The notes under the pieces are model-generated. The model saw only the letters and a list, made by a program, of their open reading frames with translations, ran no database searches and was not told the origin of the DNA. DNA of 64,000 nt from Pseudomonas citrullilanati (lineage in GTDB: Bacteria > Pseudomonadota > Gammaproteobacteria > Pseudomonadales > Pseudomonadaceae), in NCBI RefSeq assembly GCF_030580855.1, contig NZ_JAUQOP010000011.1, positions 1-64,000 of the forward strand. The letters run 5' to 3'. The position numbers and the translations under genes were made by a program. Shown piece by piece: positions 37,901-46,853 of this stretch (positions within the stretch are counted from its first letter, which is position 1; every line of letters starts with the position of its first letter).

Positions 37901-39533
37901 GGCTGGACAGCATGACGCTGGGGGATCGCTCATCGTCTCTTAGCGCGTCTGTCGTGTGCGTGAAAGACAACGTGAAGCGTCGGTCAAGAGCGCTTCGGGC
38001 ATGGACGAGACTAAACGAATTCTTATCGAGCCTCATATAGGGGGTGTTCGGCAGGCTTTTGGCAGGAAACCACAGGTGGAGCTGCAAGTGCGGTTCCTGG
38101 CTGGGAGCGTTGTCCACTCTCAAGCGCATTCGATTGCGTGGCAGGTATCCACGATCGGCCTTTCTTGTGCCGGTCATCCCGATATCTGCCGCCAAGTGCA
38201 GCGTGAGCTTGGATTCCTGCTGCGTATAACTGAGCTTGATCCGATCGCGGTAGGCTCTTTCGAAATCCTCCATGGTCGCGGCCATATTGCTGGGCAGGGC
38301 AGCGTCGACGAGTTCAAGGCCTGCGGATGTGGTGGCCTGGATGCGCTGGGCGGCAGCGCCGAGCAGGGCGTTCTCGGCGGCAGAGTCCATTGGGCGTCCC
38401 GTTTCGAGCCCCAGGTGCTTGTCGATGCAGATCGTTTTGCTGAAGGCGACGCTGTTGCCAGAGGCAATGCCCGACGCGGCCAGGGGACCCCCTGCATACA
38501 AGGCAAGGAACAGATAGCCATGGGAGCCCTGGTGGCAATGCACGACCGTCGTGCCGATCGTAGCCTTGATCGCCACGATGTCCTTGCCGGCCAACGTCTC
38601 GTCCTCGCAATGACCTTGCAAGGCCACCCGCGGCGTACTCCAACTGCCATCTTGCTTCCTGAAGCAATAGCTCAAGCGCAACAGCGGGCGATGGGCGCCC
38701 GCTGTTGCGGCGATGGCTTGCGACGGGGTGCTGCTAGAGGCTGACGGTTCCTGATGGATGCATTCTGCCCAGACGACGAACAGGCGATTGTTGAACCAGA
38801 CGGGACGGATCGAATGTTCGACCGCGCTTTCGGGGATCGGCACATCGGCCTTTTCCCAGTCCGACCAGGCGTAGGGATCCGGCTGATCCAGCTTGGCGGG
38901 AGGGGATAACGTGCTGTCCAGCGGTCGTTGCGCCATGTTCAGTGAGCGCCAGAAGTAGGTGTTCTCGGTGCGGGACTTGGCGATGAAGTAATAGGTGCCG
39001 TTGGCAAAGTCTTCGCCGTCGATATAGCCGTTGAGCACCGTCAGGTTGGCCACCTCTTCGAATCGGGCCAGATAGGCCAGGACCGCCGACTGCACCGCGT
39101 CGGGTTGAATCCGGCTCTGGTTAAGGGCGTTTTCCAGTTGCTGGAAGTTGGCGCTGCTGTTGGCCTTCAGTACCGGGTCCAGGTAAGTCGCCGGGAAGTG
39201 GAGCAACTTCTGGTGGGCCGCCCAGGTGGCGTACTGATGCATCTCGTCGCGCCACGTCTGCCGGTGTTCGGCAGTGACGTCCTCGGGGCCGTAACCAGGC
39301 TCCAGGTTCATCAGGATACGGTTGATGTACTGCTGCAGGCTGGCGATGGCGCAGGCGACCGGCGTGGTGGGTACGTCCTGGCTGACCAGCACGTCGAGTA
39401 GCCAGTGGTCATAGAGGTCCTGGGCACTCTTGAGCCGCGTGGCAGTGTCATCGGACACGACCTTGTTCAGGTAGAGCGCCAACAGGGCCTCGCGCAGGCG
39501 TTCATCGAGCTGCTTTCTCATGGCTTCGGTCAT
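34977..39533 (-). CDS. tcaB: TcaB-type Tc toxin A component, C-terminal half
   Basis: The 1518-aa product corresponds to the C-terminal two thirds of a single-chain TcA such as TcdA1: neuraminidase-like/receptor-binding regions (YLDPVLKANSSANFQQL ... WNRLFVVWAE-type beta repeats), then the long alpha-helical channel region and the TcB-binding domain near the end (YLPFEYTGAISRWQLTFP). Together with TcaA (847 aa) it sums to about 2365 aa, near TcdA1 size. So the pore-forming A subunit is split into two chains here, as in Photorhabdus tca loci. AAGGA lies 8 nt before ATG 39533. It is 36 bp after tcaA. Confidence 0.92.
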   Translation of the reverse strand: MTEAMRKQLDERLREALLALYLNKVVSDDTATRLKSAQDLYDHWLLDVLVSQDVPTTPVACAIASLQQYINRILMNLEPGYGPEDVTAEHRQTWRDEMHQYATWAAHQKLLHFPATYLDPVLKANSSANFQQLENALNQSRIQPDAVQSAVLAYLARFEEVANLTVLNGYIDGEDFANGTYYFIAKSRTENTYFWRSLNMAQRPLDSTLSPPAKLDQPDPYAWSDWEKADVPIPESAVEHSIRPVWFNNRLFVVWAECIHQEPSASSSTPSQAIAATAGAHRPLLRLSYCFRKQDGSWSTPRVALQGHCEDETLAGKDIVAIKATIGTTVVHCHQGSHGYLFLALYAGGPLAASGIASGNSVAFSKTICIDKHLGLETGRPMDSAAENALLGAAAQRIQATTSAGLELVDAALPSNMAATMEDFERAYRDRIKLSYTQQESKLTLHLAADIGMTGTRKADRGYLPRNRMRLRVDNAPSQEPHLQLHLWFPAKSLPNTPYMRLDKNSFSLVHARSALDRRFTLSFTHTTDALRDDERSPSVMLSSQTDLEGKFISTQAVRHLIEACRRNNGKNTIRPSQTITLQAMNAAPLEVTRLAVLCDEPLDKQYVVFRQPPALTDRPLTYEDLTVVAESAPAEHLAPSFDVEWPDSDPGHDGTTLLFGVAFVHPLEPAIKLYSVLKAITLKRPLKRQQPPTITQVTTPGLGTTQFIAFDKSAIEASDASSRPRSPIRLNTVFAAELIRRTENSLDELFDWTTQHLQEPAIPSDLDSTMDFHGAYGRYFTELFLYVPWLVAHRLNTEHRYEEAERWLRHVFDPGRHGAECWRSVPLLDRDTPSYAHQAPHDPHQIARSHPVHFRKALYFLYLDILINRGDAAYRELTPDSLSEAKLWYVRTLDLLGPRPVVQPTDSWTDISLHSLGLANNDDLRRFENRLPPLTLSSPSAVQESRSQASLAAIDSPYLRVPFNPQLLTCWDVAESRLHNLRHNLDIAGKPLHLPVFAAPLDPRTLAENRASNNPSGAAAHLPTVPIPHYRFTVMHSQAQHAVETLSQFGATLLSLIERKEQAQLQELQQQQAWDLAKMSIDLQRQALNIDRRHRQELLASKAIVQGRASHYEKLLKDNLSDPETHATQYYLLSGASELAAMTGQITAAGMMILPNLFGFAYGGSRWEGPALAASAAAHSAAIIARTAADQCDRLAAFNRRWEEWHHAFDQSWLELAQIDAQLAHFTEQETATRLQLRLAEKTLGQAKANYDFLGKRFTKAQLYQWLNAQLAVVYRQAYDTTLGLCLAAEACWRYEMADFDRRFIQPGAWHTTYRGLGAGESLKLNLLQMQAAYLQRHERELEIRKTVSLRQLKDKTPASHLNKAWPHMHADLKKGRCEFELTHQLFEDDYLGQQHYLRRLKTISVTLPAVVGPYENIRATLTQTASTVFLAPGAGGNAMESRRANQQIALSTGVDDNGLFTLSFNDERYLPFEYTGAISRWQLTFPNPEAQKDLLESLTDVIVHVSYTARVGGGAQ

Positions 39534-39569
39534 CGATTCAATCCTTGAATTTGAAAAGGGGTGCAGCCC

Positions 39570-42113
39570 TCAGTGGCAGGCGGCGATCAGTGCTTCACCG
39601 ACTACCTTCCAATCCGATGCAGGGCTGGCGGTCGTCAGTCCGGTCGCCTTGATCAGCAGGCTCGCCGACAACCCCGTTTGCTGGCAGCACGCCTGGCAGC
39701 GCATGACCCAATCCACGGTCTCCATGGAACTTGCGCGTCTGGTGTCCAGTGACGCCGTCAGGGCACTCACCTCCTCGGCGCTCCAATCCAGCAGCTTGGC
39801 CAGCAGGCCGTTGGCTTCCTCTTCCGAATGCTGCGGGCCCTGGTTGGCGACTTGCAGGTAGTGCAACAGGTGCTCTTCCGATTGAGCCTGGTGGCGGGCG
39901 CAATGACTGAAGCATTCGAGCAGGTACAGCGTGTGGGGCGTCAGGGCCGTGGACGGGCGCGAGGCCAGCCATGTCGGGTTTTCCATCAGGACCTTGAGCG
40001 TGCCGCTGCTCAGGTGCAGCCGTTGGCAAACCTCGGCCGTGCGCAATACCGCCGCCAGCAGCGGGGGCATCGTTCCCGCGGCTTGCCGGAGGGTCGCGAC
40101 GATCGTCGCGGCGTGGGTGCCGGACATTTGCAATACCCCTGGTACGTACTCGGCGGGCAGGTCCGCAATGTCATGCAGCAGTACCTCCACCTGCTGCTCG
40201 TGATCCTGGGCGGCGGCGGTGTCCGCCTGGAATTTCTCCAGGCGTTGTTCCAGGTTGTGGGTCAGCGGCCAGTCATGTGCACCGGCGTTGAACAGGTGAC
40301 ACCATTGCAGCACGTCGCGATTGTTTTGCCTGAGCCAGTCAACGGCCCAGTCCATTGCCATCAGGACATCGAGAATGTCCGGCCCTGTCGCCTTGAGCGC
40401 CCCTGTCACCAAGGCCTTGCAGAAAGCTTCTCCTCCGAGCAAGCGGGCCAGCTCGGTGCATTCGAGCGGGGTCAGCCCGAACATCCGGGCGATGCGTGCC
40501 TGGCGATAGAGGGCCGATACCGTGGACAAATCGTCCTCCTGCGCAACGTACCGGGTGGCCTGCTCCGTCAACAACAGCAATGAATCTGGCGCGACGGCAA
40601 GCCCGAGGCCGGCGCCGAGGTAACTGAGGGTCTGTTCGTCCCCGGCGAGCAGGCTTTCCTTGAGGGTGCCCCACACAGGACTTTTGAGCAGTTGGGTGCG
40701 ATTGAACACCTGATCGAACAGTGGCGCTCGCTCGCCGCAAGCGTGAATGGGCAGGTCGTGGAGGAATGAAGCGAACTCTTGCGCGGCGATGCCATGGCGC
40801 TGATCGAGGTACCGATAGACGCCCAGCGCGCGCAAGGTATTGGTGGTGAGCGCTTCGACCCGTTCCGAGCGTTGGGCATTGAAGATGAGCGAGTCCAGTT
40901 CGGCAATGGGAATACCGGTCCAGCGGTGCAGGCGAATCATTCGCTGCAAACGGTCGAAACGTTCAGGCGCGTTGTGGACGAAGACCCTTCGGGCCGCTTG
41001 GGTCTCGATGCCCAGGGCGGGGGTCGCCCCGGCGCCGTTGATGTAGCTGGCGCCGTAATTCATCCGGGTAGAAACCGGGCTGTTGGCTGACGTTCGCGGG
41101 CTGTACCTGCCTTGCGCCAGTAGCTCCTCGACCTGTTGCGTCGTGAGCCCGGTGCGTTCCTTGAAGAACTCAAGCTCACTCAAGCCAAGGAGGTTGCCCG
41201 TGCCGTAGCTTTTTTCCAGCGATCCGAGGCGGGCCTGCGAGGCGGTGGGCGCAGTGAGCAGCGCCTGTTGCTCGGGGCTCAACCCGGACAGGAGTTTTTG
41301 CGCTTGCGCAGAATTGACGAATACATTCCCGTGAACATTCCGGTCCGTCGCAAACGGCAGTCCCGGGCTGACCCGGTAATTGAGCTCGCCCAGCGCGGGC
41401 TTGCCCGTGCCCAGCCCGAGTACACATTGGTGATGATGCAGGTCATAGGGCAGCGAGAAGGGGTAATGTGCGCTGGCGAGCACTTGGTGAACGGTCCTGT
41501 TCTCGCCGGTTTTTGCCAGGTGCGCCTCGATATGGCTGCGCAGGGTGTCGTTGATGATGTCGAGCATGGGCCGCGCAGCGAAGGCGCTCTGTCGGTCGAG
41601 CATCAGGTTCTTGAGGTCCGGACGCCGTGCTTCCAGGGTGATCCGCGCGGATGAGGCGGGCGTCGGTAATTGCTCCAGTTGCCTGGCGAACAGGTACAGG
41701 GCACGCAGGTACGCCACGGGCGAATCGATTGCCGCGATATCGCCTTCGGCGCTGAACTGATCCCAGTTTTCCTCGAAGAGCGCCTGGTAGCCGACGGATG
41801 CCGGCGTCGAGTCCGAACCCTGGCTGCGCCGAACACGCCGCTGGGCATCGCTGCGGGACGAGACGCGATGCTCCTGGTACAGGCGACTGATCTGCCCGGC
41901 GTAGCTCGCCGCATTGTCATAGGCCTGCCCGGCATCCGCGTCGCTGTGCCTGGCGAACTCAGCGACGAATCGCGCCTTGCCCATGCGCACGATGTCGAAA
42001 ACCGACTCCACGCCCAGTTGCTGCAAGGCTGTCCTGAAGCGGGCTTTTGCGCTGCCTTTATCGTCGGCAAAGGCGGCGAGCCTGTGCAGCGGCGAGTCGT
42101 TGCTTGCGTCCAT
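39570..42113 (-). CDS. tcaA: TcaA-type Tc toxin A component, N-terminal half
   Basis: The 847-aa product is the first gene of the toxin operon and matches the VRP1 (Salmonella virulence plasmid A)-type N-terminal region of TcA proteins: VFDIVRMGKARFVAEFARH, YQALFEENWDQFSAEGDI, then SPVAYLRALYLFARQLEQL. It forms part of the shell of the pentameric A channel with TcaB. I chose ATG 42113, 10 nt after AGGAG; a start at 42179 would add 22 residues lacking that site. Upstream is a 266-bp divergent gap shared with fitAB. Confidence 0.9.
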   Translation of the reverse strand: MDASNDSPLHRLAAFADDKGSAKARFRTALQQLGVESVFDIVRMGKARFVAEFARHSDADAGQAYDNAASYAGQISRLYQEHRVSSRSDAQRRVRRSQGSDSTPASVGYQALFEENWDQFSAEGDIAAIDSPVAYLRALYLFARQLEQLPTPASSARITLEARRPDLKNLMLDRQSAFAARPMLDIINDTLRSHIEAHLAKTGENRTVHQVLASAHYPFSLPYDLHHHQCVLGLGTGKPALGELNYRVSPGLPFATDRNVHGNVFVNSAQAQKLLSGLSPEQQALLTAPTASQARLGSLEKSYGTGNLLGLSELEFFKERTGLTTQQVEELLAQGRYSPRTSANSPVSTRMNYGASYINGAGATPALGIETQAARRVFVHNAPERFDRLQRMIRLHRWTGIPIAELDSLIFNAQRSERVEALTTNTLRALGVYRYLDQRHGIAAQEFASFLHDLPIHACGERAPLFDQVFNRTQLLKSPVWGTLKESLLAGDEQTLSYLGAGLGLAVAPDSLLLLTEQATRYVAQEDDLSTVSALYRQARIARMFGLTPLECTELARLLGGEAFCKALVTGALKATGPDILDVLMAMDWAVDWLRQNNRDVLQWCHLFNAGAHDWPLTHNLEQRLEKFQADTAAAQDHEQQVEVLLHDIADLPAEYVPGVLQMSGTHAATIVATLRQAAGTMPPLLAAVLRTAEVCQRLHLSSGTLKVLMENPTWLASRPSTALTPHTLYLLECFSHCARHQAQSEEHLLHYLQVANQGPQHSEEEANGLLAKLLDWSAEEVSALTASLDTRRASSMETVDWVMRCQACCQQTGLSASLLIKATGLTTASPASDWKVVGEALIAACH

Positions 42114-42346
42114 GTAGGGTCCATCTCCTGTTTGCACGGTGGGTGCTTGTCCAGATGGAAACCGTACAGGAGCGGCCAAAAAAAGGCGGTAGGACGCCGG
42201 GGGAAGTGTTGTATGAAAGGGCGATGCGTGGGGCGGGTTTGGTTAACCGGTGCCCCCGCTCTAACGGGGATTGGTGCTGAATGCCTGGAAGCTGCTGGTT
42301 GTGGATGAACGGTGGCTGGACACACTGCGCACTTTTCAACTAGCCT

Positions 42347-42370
42347 GCAATCAATGATTTCATTGATTGC
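42347..42370. promoter_or_regulatory. Palindromic operator of fitAB
   Basis: GCAATCAATGA-TT-TCATTGATTGC is a perfect 11-bp inverted repeat with a 2-nt centre, ending one base before the fitA ribosome site GGAGG (42371). FitA-type ribbon-helix-helix antitoxins bind such repeats with FitB, so this is very likely the autoregulatory operator. It also lies 234 bp upstream of tcaA on the other strand. Confidence 0.75.
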
Positions 42371-42379
42371 GGAGGTTAC

Positions 42380-42625
42380 ATGGCCAGCATCACGATTCGA
42401 AACCTGGACGATCAAATAAAGGAGCAACTGCGTATCGCGGCGGCCCACAATGGTCATTCCATGGAGGAGGAGGCCCGCTTGATTCTAGGGCGTGCATTGG
42501 CGCGGGTGAGTCCGGAGGGTGGGTTGGGGAGTCGTATCCGAAACAGATTCAGGGCCCTGGGCGGTGTTGAGCTGGATCTGCCTTCGCGCGACGAAAAGGC
42601 CACTGCGGCGGATCTCCCTGAATGA
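42380..42625 (+). CDS. fitA: FitA-type antitoxin (ribbon-helix-helix)
   Basis: The 81-aa product starts ASITIRNLDDQIKEQLRIAA, the RHH DNA-binding fold of FitA/VagC-like antitoxins, with GHSMEEEARLIL as the second helix. The C-terminal tail (residues about 50-81) would block the toxin active site. GGAGG lies 5 nt before the start. The stop overlaps the fitB start (ATGA), the usual toxin-antitoxin layout. Confidence 0.92.
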   Translation: MASITIRNLDDQIKEQLRIAAAHNGHSMEEEARLILGRALARVSPEGGLGSRIRNRFRALGGVELDLPSRDEKATAADLPE

Positions 42626-43041
42626 TTGTGCTCGATACCAATGTCATTTCAGAGTTCATGCGTACAGAGCCAAACGCCAATGTCTTGGCCTGGATTGATT
42701 TACAGCCGGCAATGGATCTGGTCATTTGCGCCATTACAGTGGCGGAGATTCTTCATGGTGTCGCCCGGCTACCGTTTGGTAAACGCAAGCAAAGGCTTGA
42801 AGCCCACGCCATGGCCATGTTCGAAGAAGATTTTGCTGGCCGGATCTTGCCCTTTGATGCCCATGCCGCAGTCGAGTACGCGACTCTTGTTGCGTCATGC
42901 GAGGCCAAGGGGAGGGCGGTAAGTTTGGCCGATGCACAAATTGCCGCAATTTGCCGGGCTCACGGTGCGCTGATTGCCACCCGCAATACCCGGGATTTCG
43001 AGTGCTCAGGGATTGAAGTCATCAACCCCTGGAATGCTTGA
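42622..43041 (+). CDS. fitB: FitB-type PIN-domain toxin ribonuclease
   Basis: The 139-aa product is a VapC/FitB PIN nuclease. The acidic metal-binding residues are in place: D5 (VLDTNVISE), E42 (VAEILHG), D104 (SLADAQIAA) and D125 (NTRDF). FitB of Neisseria slows growth when released from FitA; PIN toxins usually cut tRNA or rRNA. It is complete, so the pair is probably active. Confidence 0.93.
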   Translation: MIVLDTNVISEFMRTEPNANVLAWIDLQPAMDLVICAITVAEILHGVARLPFGKRKQRLEAHAMAMFEEDFAGRILPFDAHAAVEYATLVASCEAKGRAVSLADAQIAAICRAHGALIATRNTRDFECSGIEVINPWNA

Positions 43042-43056
43042 ATCATGCTTCGCACA

Positions 43057-43089
43057 AACGCCCGTCTCCCACTGGAGCCGGGCGTTTTT
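43057..43089. terminator. Terminator between fitB and the chemoreceptor gene
   Basis: AACGCCCG (43057-43064) pairs with CGGGCGTT (43079-43086), followed by TTTTT on the plus strand. It ends fitAB. It lies directly beside the end of the convergent chemoreceptor gene and may serve it too, though no T-tract is seen on the minus side. Confidence 0.82.
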
Positions 43090-43094
43090 CATGA

Positions 43095-45014
43095 TCAGAC
43101 CCGGAAGTGGCTGACCATCATCTGCAACTGATTGCCCAGCCGCGCCAGCTCGACGCTGGAGGCGGCGGTTTCTTCGCTGGCGGCGGCGGTCTGTTCGGAG
43201 ACGTCGCGCACGTTGATGATGCTGCGGCTGATCTCTTCGGCCACGGCGCTTTGCTGCTCGGCCGCGGCGGCGATCTGCTGGTTCATCGACTGGATGTTCG
43301 ACACCGTGCGGGTGATGTTCTCCAGGGACGCACCGGCCTTGCGCGTCAGGGCAACGCTGCTGTCGGTGAGGCTGCGGCTGTTGTTCATCACGGCGGCCAC
43401 TTGTTGTGTACCGTTCTGCAGGCCCGCCACCAGGCCTTCGATTTCCTCGGTGGATTTCTGCGTGCGCTGGGCCAGGCCACGGACTTCGTCGGCCACCACG
43501 GCGAAACCACGACCGGCCTCACCGGCACGTGCCGCCTCGATCGCCGCGTTGAGGGCCAGCAGGTTGGTCTGCTCGGCCACGGCCTTGATCACGTCCATGA
43601 CGCTGCCGATCTTGTCGCTTTCCTGTTGCAGCACGGTCATGGCATCGGTGGAGCGCACCACTTCGCTGGCCAGGCGCTCGATCTGGGCGATGGCTTCGCT
43701 GACCACCTGGTCGCCGGCACGGGCTTCGCCGTCGGCGGCGGCGGCCGCTTGAGAAGCTTCCTCGGCATTGCGCGCCACTTCCTGCACGGTGGCGGTCATC
43801 TCGTGCATGGCGGTCGCCACCTGGTCGGTCTCGACTTTCTGGCTGTTGACCCCGGCACTGGTCTGCTCGGTGACGGCGGACAGTTCTTCGGCGGCGCTGG
43901 CGATCTGGGTCACGCCATCGCGGATGCCGCTGATCAGGTCGCGCAGGGTCACGCCCATGCGCGCGATGCCTTGTTGCAGGACGCCGAGTTCGTCGCGACG
44001 GGTCACGACGACCGTGTGGGACAGGTCGCCACTGGCGATGCGTTCGACCACGGCCAGGGTGTCGCGCAGCGGGCCAGTGATCTGGCGCGTGATGACCACG
44101 GCGGCAATGATGCCCACCAGCAGCGCCAGCAAGGTGCTGACCAATTGCAGGGTGCGGGCCTGGGCGCTTTCGGCGTCACGGCGGTCGAGTTGGATCTGGT
44201 ACAACTGCTCGCTCAGGGTAACGATGGTCGCGCCCTGGTCGGTCATTTCCTTGCGCGCCTGCACCGCATCGGCGGTGGCCGCCTTGAAGGCCTGCAACGC
44301 ACTGCGGTATTGGAGCAGGGCGTTTTCCAGTTGGCGCAGTTCAACTTGTCGGGTGCTGGCGAAATGTTCATCCAGCGGCTTGAGCGACGCGATGGCGGCG
44401 TCCAATTGGGCGACGGCCTTGCGCTCGGTGTCGGCGTTGCTGTTGGCGGTGTAGCCGCGCACTTCATAGCGGGCCAACATGAATTCTTGCTTGGCCCGGG
44501 TGATCGCCTTGAACTGTTCGAAGCGCTGGTCGCTCAAGTCCATTTGCTGCACGTCGGCGTTGATGGCTTCGATCAGCTTGTAGGCGGTCTCGGCGTTCGC
44601 CGCCATGGCGTCGCGGGCGGTGTTGCCCGTGCGATAGGCACTGCGCATTTTGTTCAGGGAAACCTGGTAGGCGCTGATGGTTGCGCTCTGCTCCTTGAGC
44701 AGCCGGACGTTTTCCGGGCTCTTGAAACTGTTCAGCAGCGCATTCTGTTGCGCCACGAAACCATCGAGGGTGGTCTGCACATTTTGTGCGGCGGTCTCGT
44801 CGCCGTTGGTCAACATGTATTGCAGGCGAGTGACCCGCAACTTGGTCAGGCCGGTGTTGAGCTGGGTGATGTCGCTCATCCAGTTGCTGCGGTCGATCAG
44901 CCCGCCCAGGCTGGTCCAGCCGGTCAGGGCCAGGATGCAAGTCAGGACCAGGACGAGGCCGAAACCCAGGCCCAGTTTCATGTTGACGCTAATGTTGCCA
45001 AACCAGCTGTTCAT
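43095..45014 (-). CDS. Methyl-accepting chemotaxis protein, HBM-type sensor
   Basis: The 639-aa receptor has a TM helix at about 13-33, a large periplasmic helical domain (about 35-280) of the length of a helical bimodular (HBM) sensor as in McpS and PcaY, a second TM (about 288-310), HAMP, and a cytoplasmic signalling domain with the hairpin tip [41 protein letters not shown] receptors of pseudomonads sense TCA acids or aromatic acids; the ligand here is unknown. ATG 45014 has GGAGG 6 nt upstream; the frame is open to 45194 but without a site. No CheR/CheB genes are nearby. Confidence 0.93.
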   Translation of the reverse strand: MNSWFGNISVNMKLGLGFGLVLVLTCILALTGWTSLGGLIDRSNWMSDITQLNTGLTKLRVTRLQYMLTNGDETAAQNVQTTLDGFVAQQNALLNSFKSPENVRLLKEQSATISAYQVSLNKMRSAYRTGNTARDAMAANAETAYKLIEAINADVQQMDLSDQRFEQFKAITRAKQEFMLARYEVRGYTANSNADTERKAVAQLDAAIASLKPLDEHFASTRQVELRQLENALLQYRSALQAFKAATADAVQARKEMTDQGATIVTLSEQLYQIQLDRRDAESAQARTLQLVSTLLALLVGIIAAVVITRQITGPLRDTLAVVERIASGDLSHTVVVTRRDELGVLQQGIARMGVTLRDLISGIRDGVTQIASAAEELSAVTEQTSAGVNSQKVETDQVATAMHEMTATVQEVARNAEEASQAAAAADGEARAGDQVVSEAIAQIERLASEVVRSTDAMTVLQQESDKIGSVMDVIKAVAEQTNLLALNAAIEAARAGEAGRGFAVVADEVRGLAQRTQKSTEEIEGLVAGLQNGTQQVAAVMNNSRSLTDSSVALTRKAGASLENITRTVSNIQSMNQQIAAAAEQQSAVAEEISRSIINVRDVSEQTAAASEETAASSVELARLGNQLQMMVSHFRV

Positions 45015-45247
45015 CCAATTCCTCCAGGAAACGTTGTGCTGCTTGTCGTCGGTTGGCTGGAAGATTGTTGTTGTTAAGCACCAGCAGAGATATGTAACAG
45101 GCCTGTATCGGCCACCGCCCCTGGATCTGAAAGATTTTTTTCCCGGTCTTGCACGGCGTCGAAAGATCAGCGCGAGCGCCAAGCTTTTTTTCACATCGGT
45201 TTCACCGCTTGCCTACGTGCGCCCCTCTACTGTCGCGCCATCGAATC

Positions 45248-45949
45248 ATGGGTTGGATGCCGTCGGGGCGGCTTGATGTGGAACTGAGACTGAGTCTTTT
45301 CGGCCTGACACGCTCGATCGATACGCGCCGCTTCGCCCGTTACCAAAACGCCCTGGTCGTCGTGGCTTCGGCGCTACTGGTGATTCCGTTGAGCCTCTGG
45401 CTGCTGGCCCCGGCGGCGCTGCCAGACCTGGCCCATGGCAACGTCGCCGGTGCGCGGGCGTTGGCCGATGGCTGGGCGAAGGGGGAGATGATCGTGCTGG
45501 TGCGCCATGTCGAGCGCTGCGATCACTCCAAGGCGGCTTGCTTGAGTGAGCGTGACGGCATCACGGACCGGGCCCGCGCCGTTGCGGTCGACTTGGGTGC
45601 CCGGTTCGAGCACCTGGGCCTGGACACTGCCGACCTCTACAACAGCCCGCTGACCCGCACCGCCCAGACGGCGGGGTACATGTTCAACAAGGTGAGCGCC
45701 GGCGACGATTGGCTGGTCAATTGCCGGCACGACCTGCTGCGCAACGCCCTGGCCCACAAGGTGCCCGGACGCAACCTGATCCTGGTGACCCACAGCGAAT
45801 GCATGCAGGCCATGGAGACCGCGCTCAAGCAACCGACCTCGGCGTTTGGCTATGGCGCGTCGCTGTTCGTTTCCACCGCACAACCCCAGGCGCCTCGACT
45901 GCTCGGTTTTATCGAAGCGTCTGACTGGCGCTCGGTGGCATTTCAGTAA
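45248..45949 (+). CDS. Membrane-anchored histidine phosphatase-family protein
   Basis: The 233-aa product has one N-terminal TM helix (about 35-55) and a histidine-phosphatase domain: VLVRHVERCDH (active-site RH), NSPLTRTAQTA and LVTHSECMQ (second catalytic H). It resembles the Ais/PmrG lipopolysaccharide-core phosphatase group. It is followed after 24 bp by a PAP2 phosphatase, suggesting a joint role in removing phosphate from envelope lipids or LPS; this is inference. Start is uncertain: ATGs at 45248 and 45257 both lack a strong ribosome site. Confidence 0.82.
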   Translation: MGWMPSGRLDVELRLSLFGLTRSIDTRRFARYQNALVVVASALLVIPLSLWLLAPAALPDLAHGNVAGARALADGWAKGEMIVLVRHVERCDHSKAACLSERDGITDRARAVAVDLGARFEHLGLDTADLYNSPLTRTAQTAGYMFNKVSAGDDWLVNCRHDLLRNALAHKVPGRNLILVTHSECMQAMETALKQPTSAFGYGASLFVSTAQPQAPRLLGFIEASDWRSVAFQ

Positions 45950-45973
45950 CCTTTCCCACGATCAGGACCGCCC

Positions 45974-46816
45974 ATGCTGACGTCTGCTCGCTCCCGTTTC
46001 TACGGGCTCAATCTCGGAATTCCCCTGGTCTGCGCCGCCGTGGTGTTCTTGCTGTTCGACATGACCCGCATCGACATCGCCATCAGCGATCTTTTCTACG
46101 ACCCGGTGCATCAGCTGTTTCCATTGGAACATGTGCGGCTGTTCGAACAGATCACCCACAAGTGGGCGAGGATCATCCCGAACTGGACCGGCGAAGCGGC
46201 CATCATCGGCGCGCTGTTGTCGTTCATCTGGCCGCTGCTCAAACCGGAAAAACGCCCTGGGTTGCTGCGCATACTGGACAAGGCCAGGCTGAGCAAACCG
46301 CTCCGATTTGCCTATAAGCACCGCCGTGATTTCCTTTATGTGGTGTTCGCCTTTTCCCTCAGCACTGGGGTCATTCATTACCTCAAGGGGCACACCAGCG
46401 TGTATTGCCCGGTGGAAACCACCCAGTACGCCGGCAAGGTCGAGCACAAGGCGTGGTACCAGAATTTCGACGTGTTGAAAGTCGCCGGTGAGGGTCGCTG
46501 CTGGCCCGGCGGCCATGCCTCCGGCGGCTTCACGATGCTCGCCTTGTATTTCGTCGCCCGCCGTTACCGTTGGCGCCATTCGAAAGCGCTGATGTATGGC
46601 GCGCTGGCGCTGGGGTTTGTCTACGGCACCACACGGGTCCTGCAGGGCTGGCACTACATGTCGCACACTTTCTGGGCGGGGATCTTTGTCTGGTTGAGCT
46701 GCTGGCTGATGGCGCTGCTGTTCTACGGCCGGCCGGCCCTGGAGCAGTCGGTGCTGAAGGGGCCCCCGGCGACACCTGCCTTGGCCCGCCTGGACGGGGC
46801 GCCTTCATCGGCATGA
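45974..46816 (+). CDS. PAP2-family membrane phosphatase
   Basis: The 280-aa product has about five or six TM helices and the PAP2 motifs in order: a KGHTSVYCP region, CWPGGHASGGF (PSGH motif with G for S at the second position) and TRVLQGWHYMSHTFW (third motif, SRxxxxxHxxxD with changes at the ends). This group includes lipid A 1-phosphatase and undecaprenyl-diphosphatase relatives. The altered motif (P-G-G-H rather than P-S-G-H) still keeps the histidines. It follows the histidine phosphatase in one operon. Confidence 0.85.
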   Translation: MLTSARSRFYGLNLGIPLVCAAVVFLLFDMTRIDIAISDLFYDPVHQLFPLEHVRLFEQITHKWARIIPNWTGEAAIIGALLSFIWPLLKPEKRPGLLRILDKARLSKPLRFAYKHRRDFLYVVFAFSLSTGVIHYLKGHTSVYCPVETTQYAGKVEHKAWYQNFDVLKVAGEGRCWPGGHASGGFTMLALYFVARRYRWRHSKALMYGALALGFVYGTTRVLQGWHYMSHTFWAGIFVWLSCWLMALLFYGRPALEQSVLKGPPATPALARLDGAPSSA

Positions 46817-46833
46817 ATGACAGGCAAAAAAAA

Positions 46834-46853
46834 AGCCCGCGGGAGAGCGGGCT
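46834..46853 (-). terminator. Minus-strand intrinsic terminator-like hairpin
   Basis: AGCCCGC-GGGAGA-GCGGGCT is a 7-bp perfect stem preceded by AAAAAAAAA on the plus strand, so the U-tract would be in a minus-strand transcript. The downstream plus-strand flank has no T-tract. It lies after the PAP2 gene, which is on the plus strand, so either it serves as its terminator without a U-tract or it ends an unseen minus-strand RNA. Confidence 0.6.
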
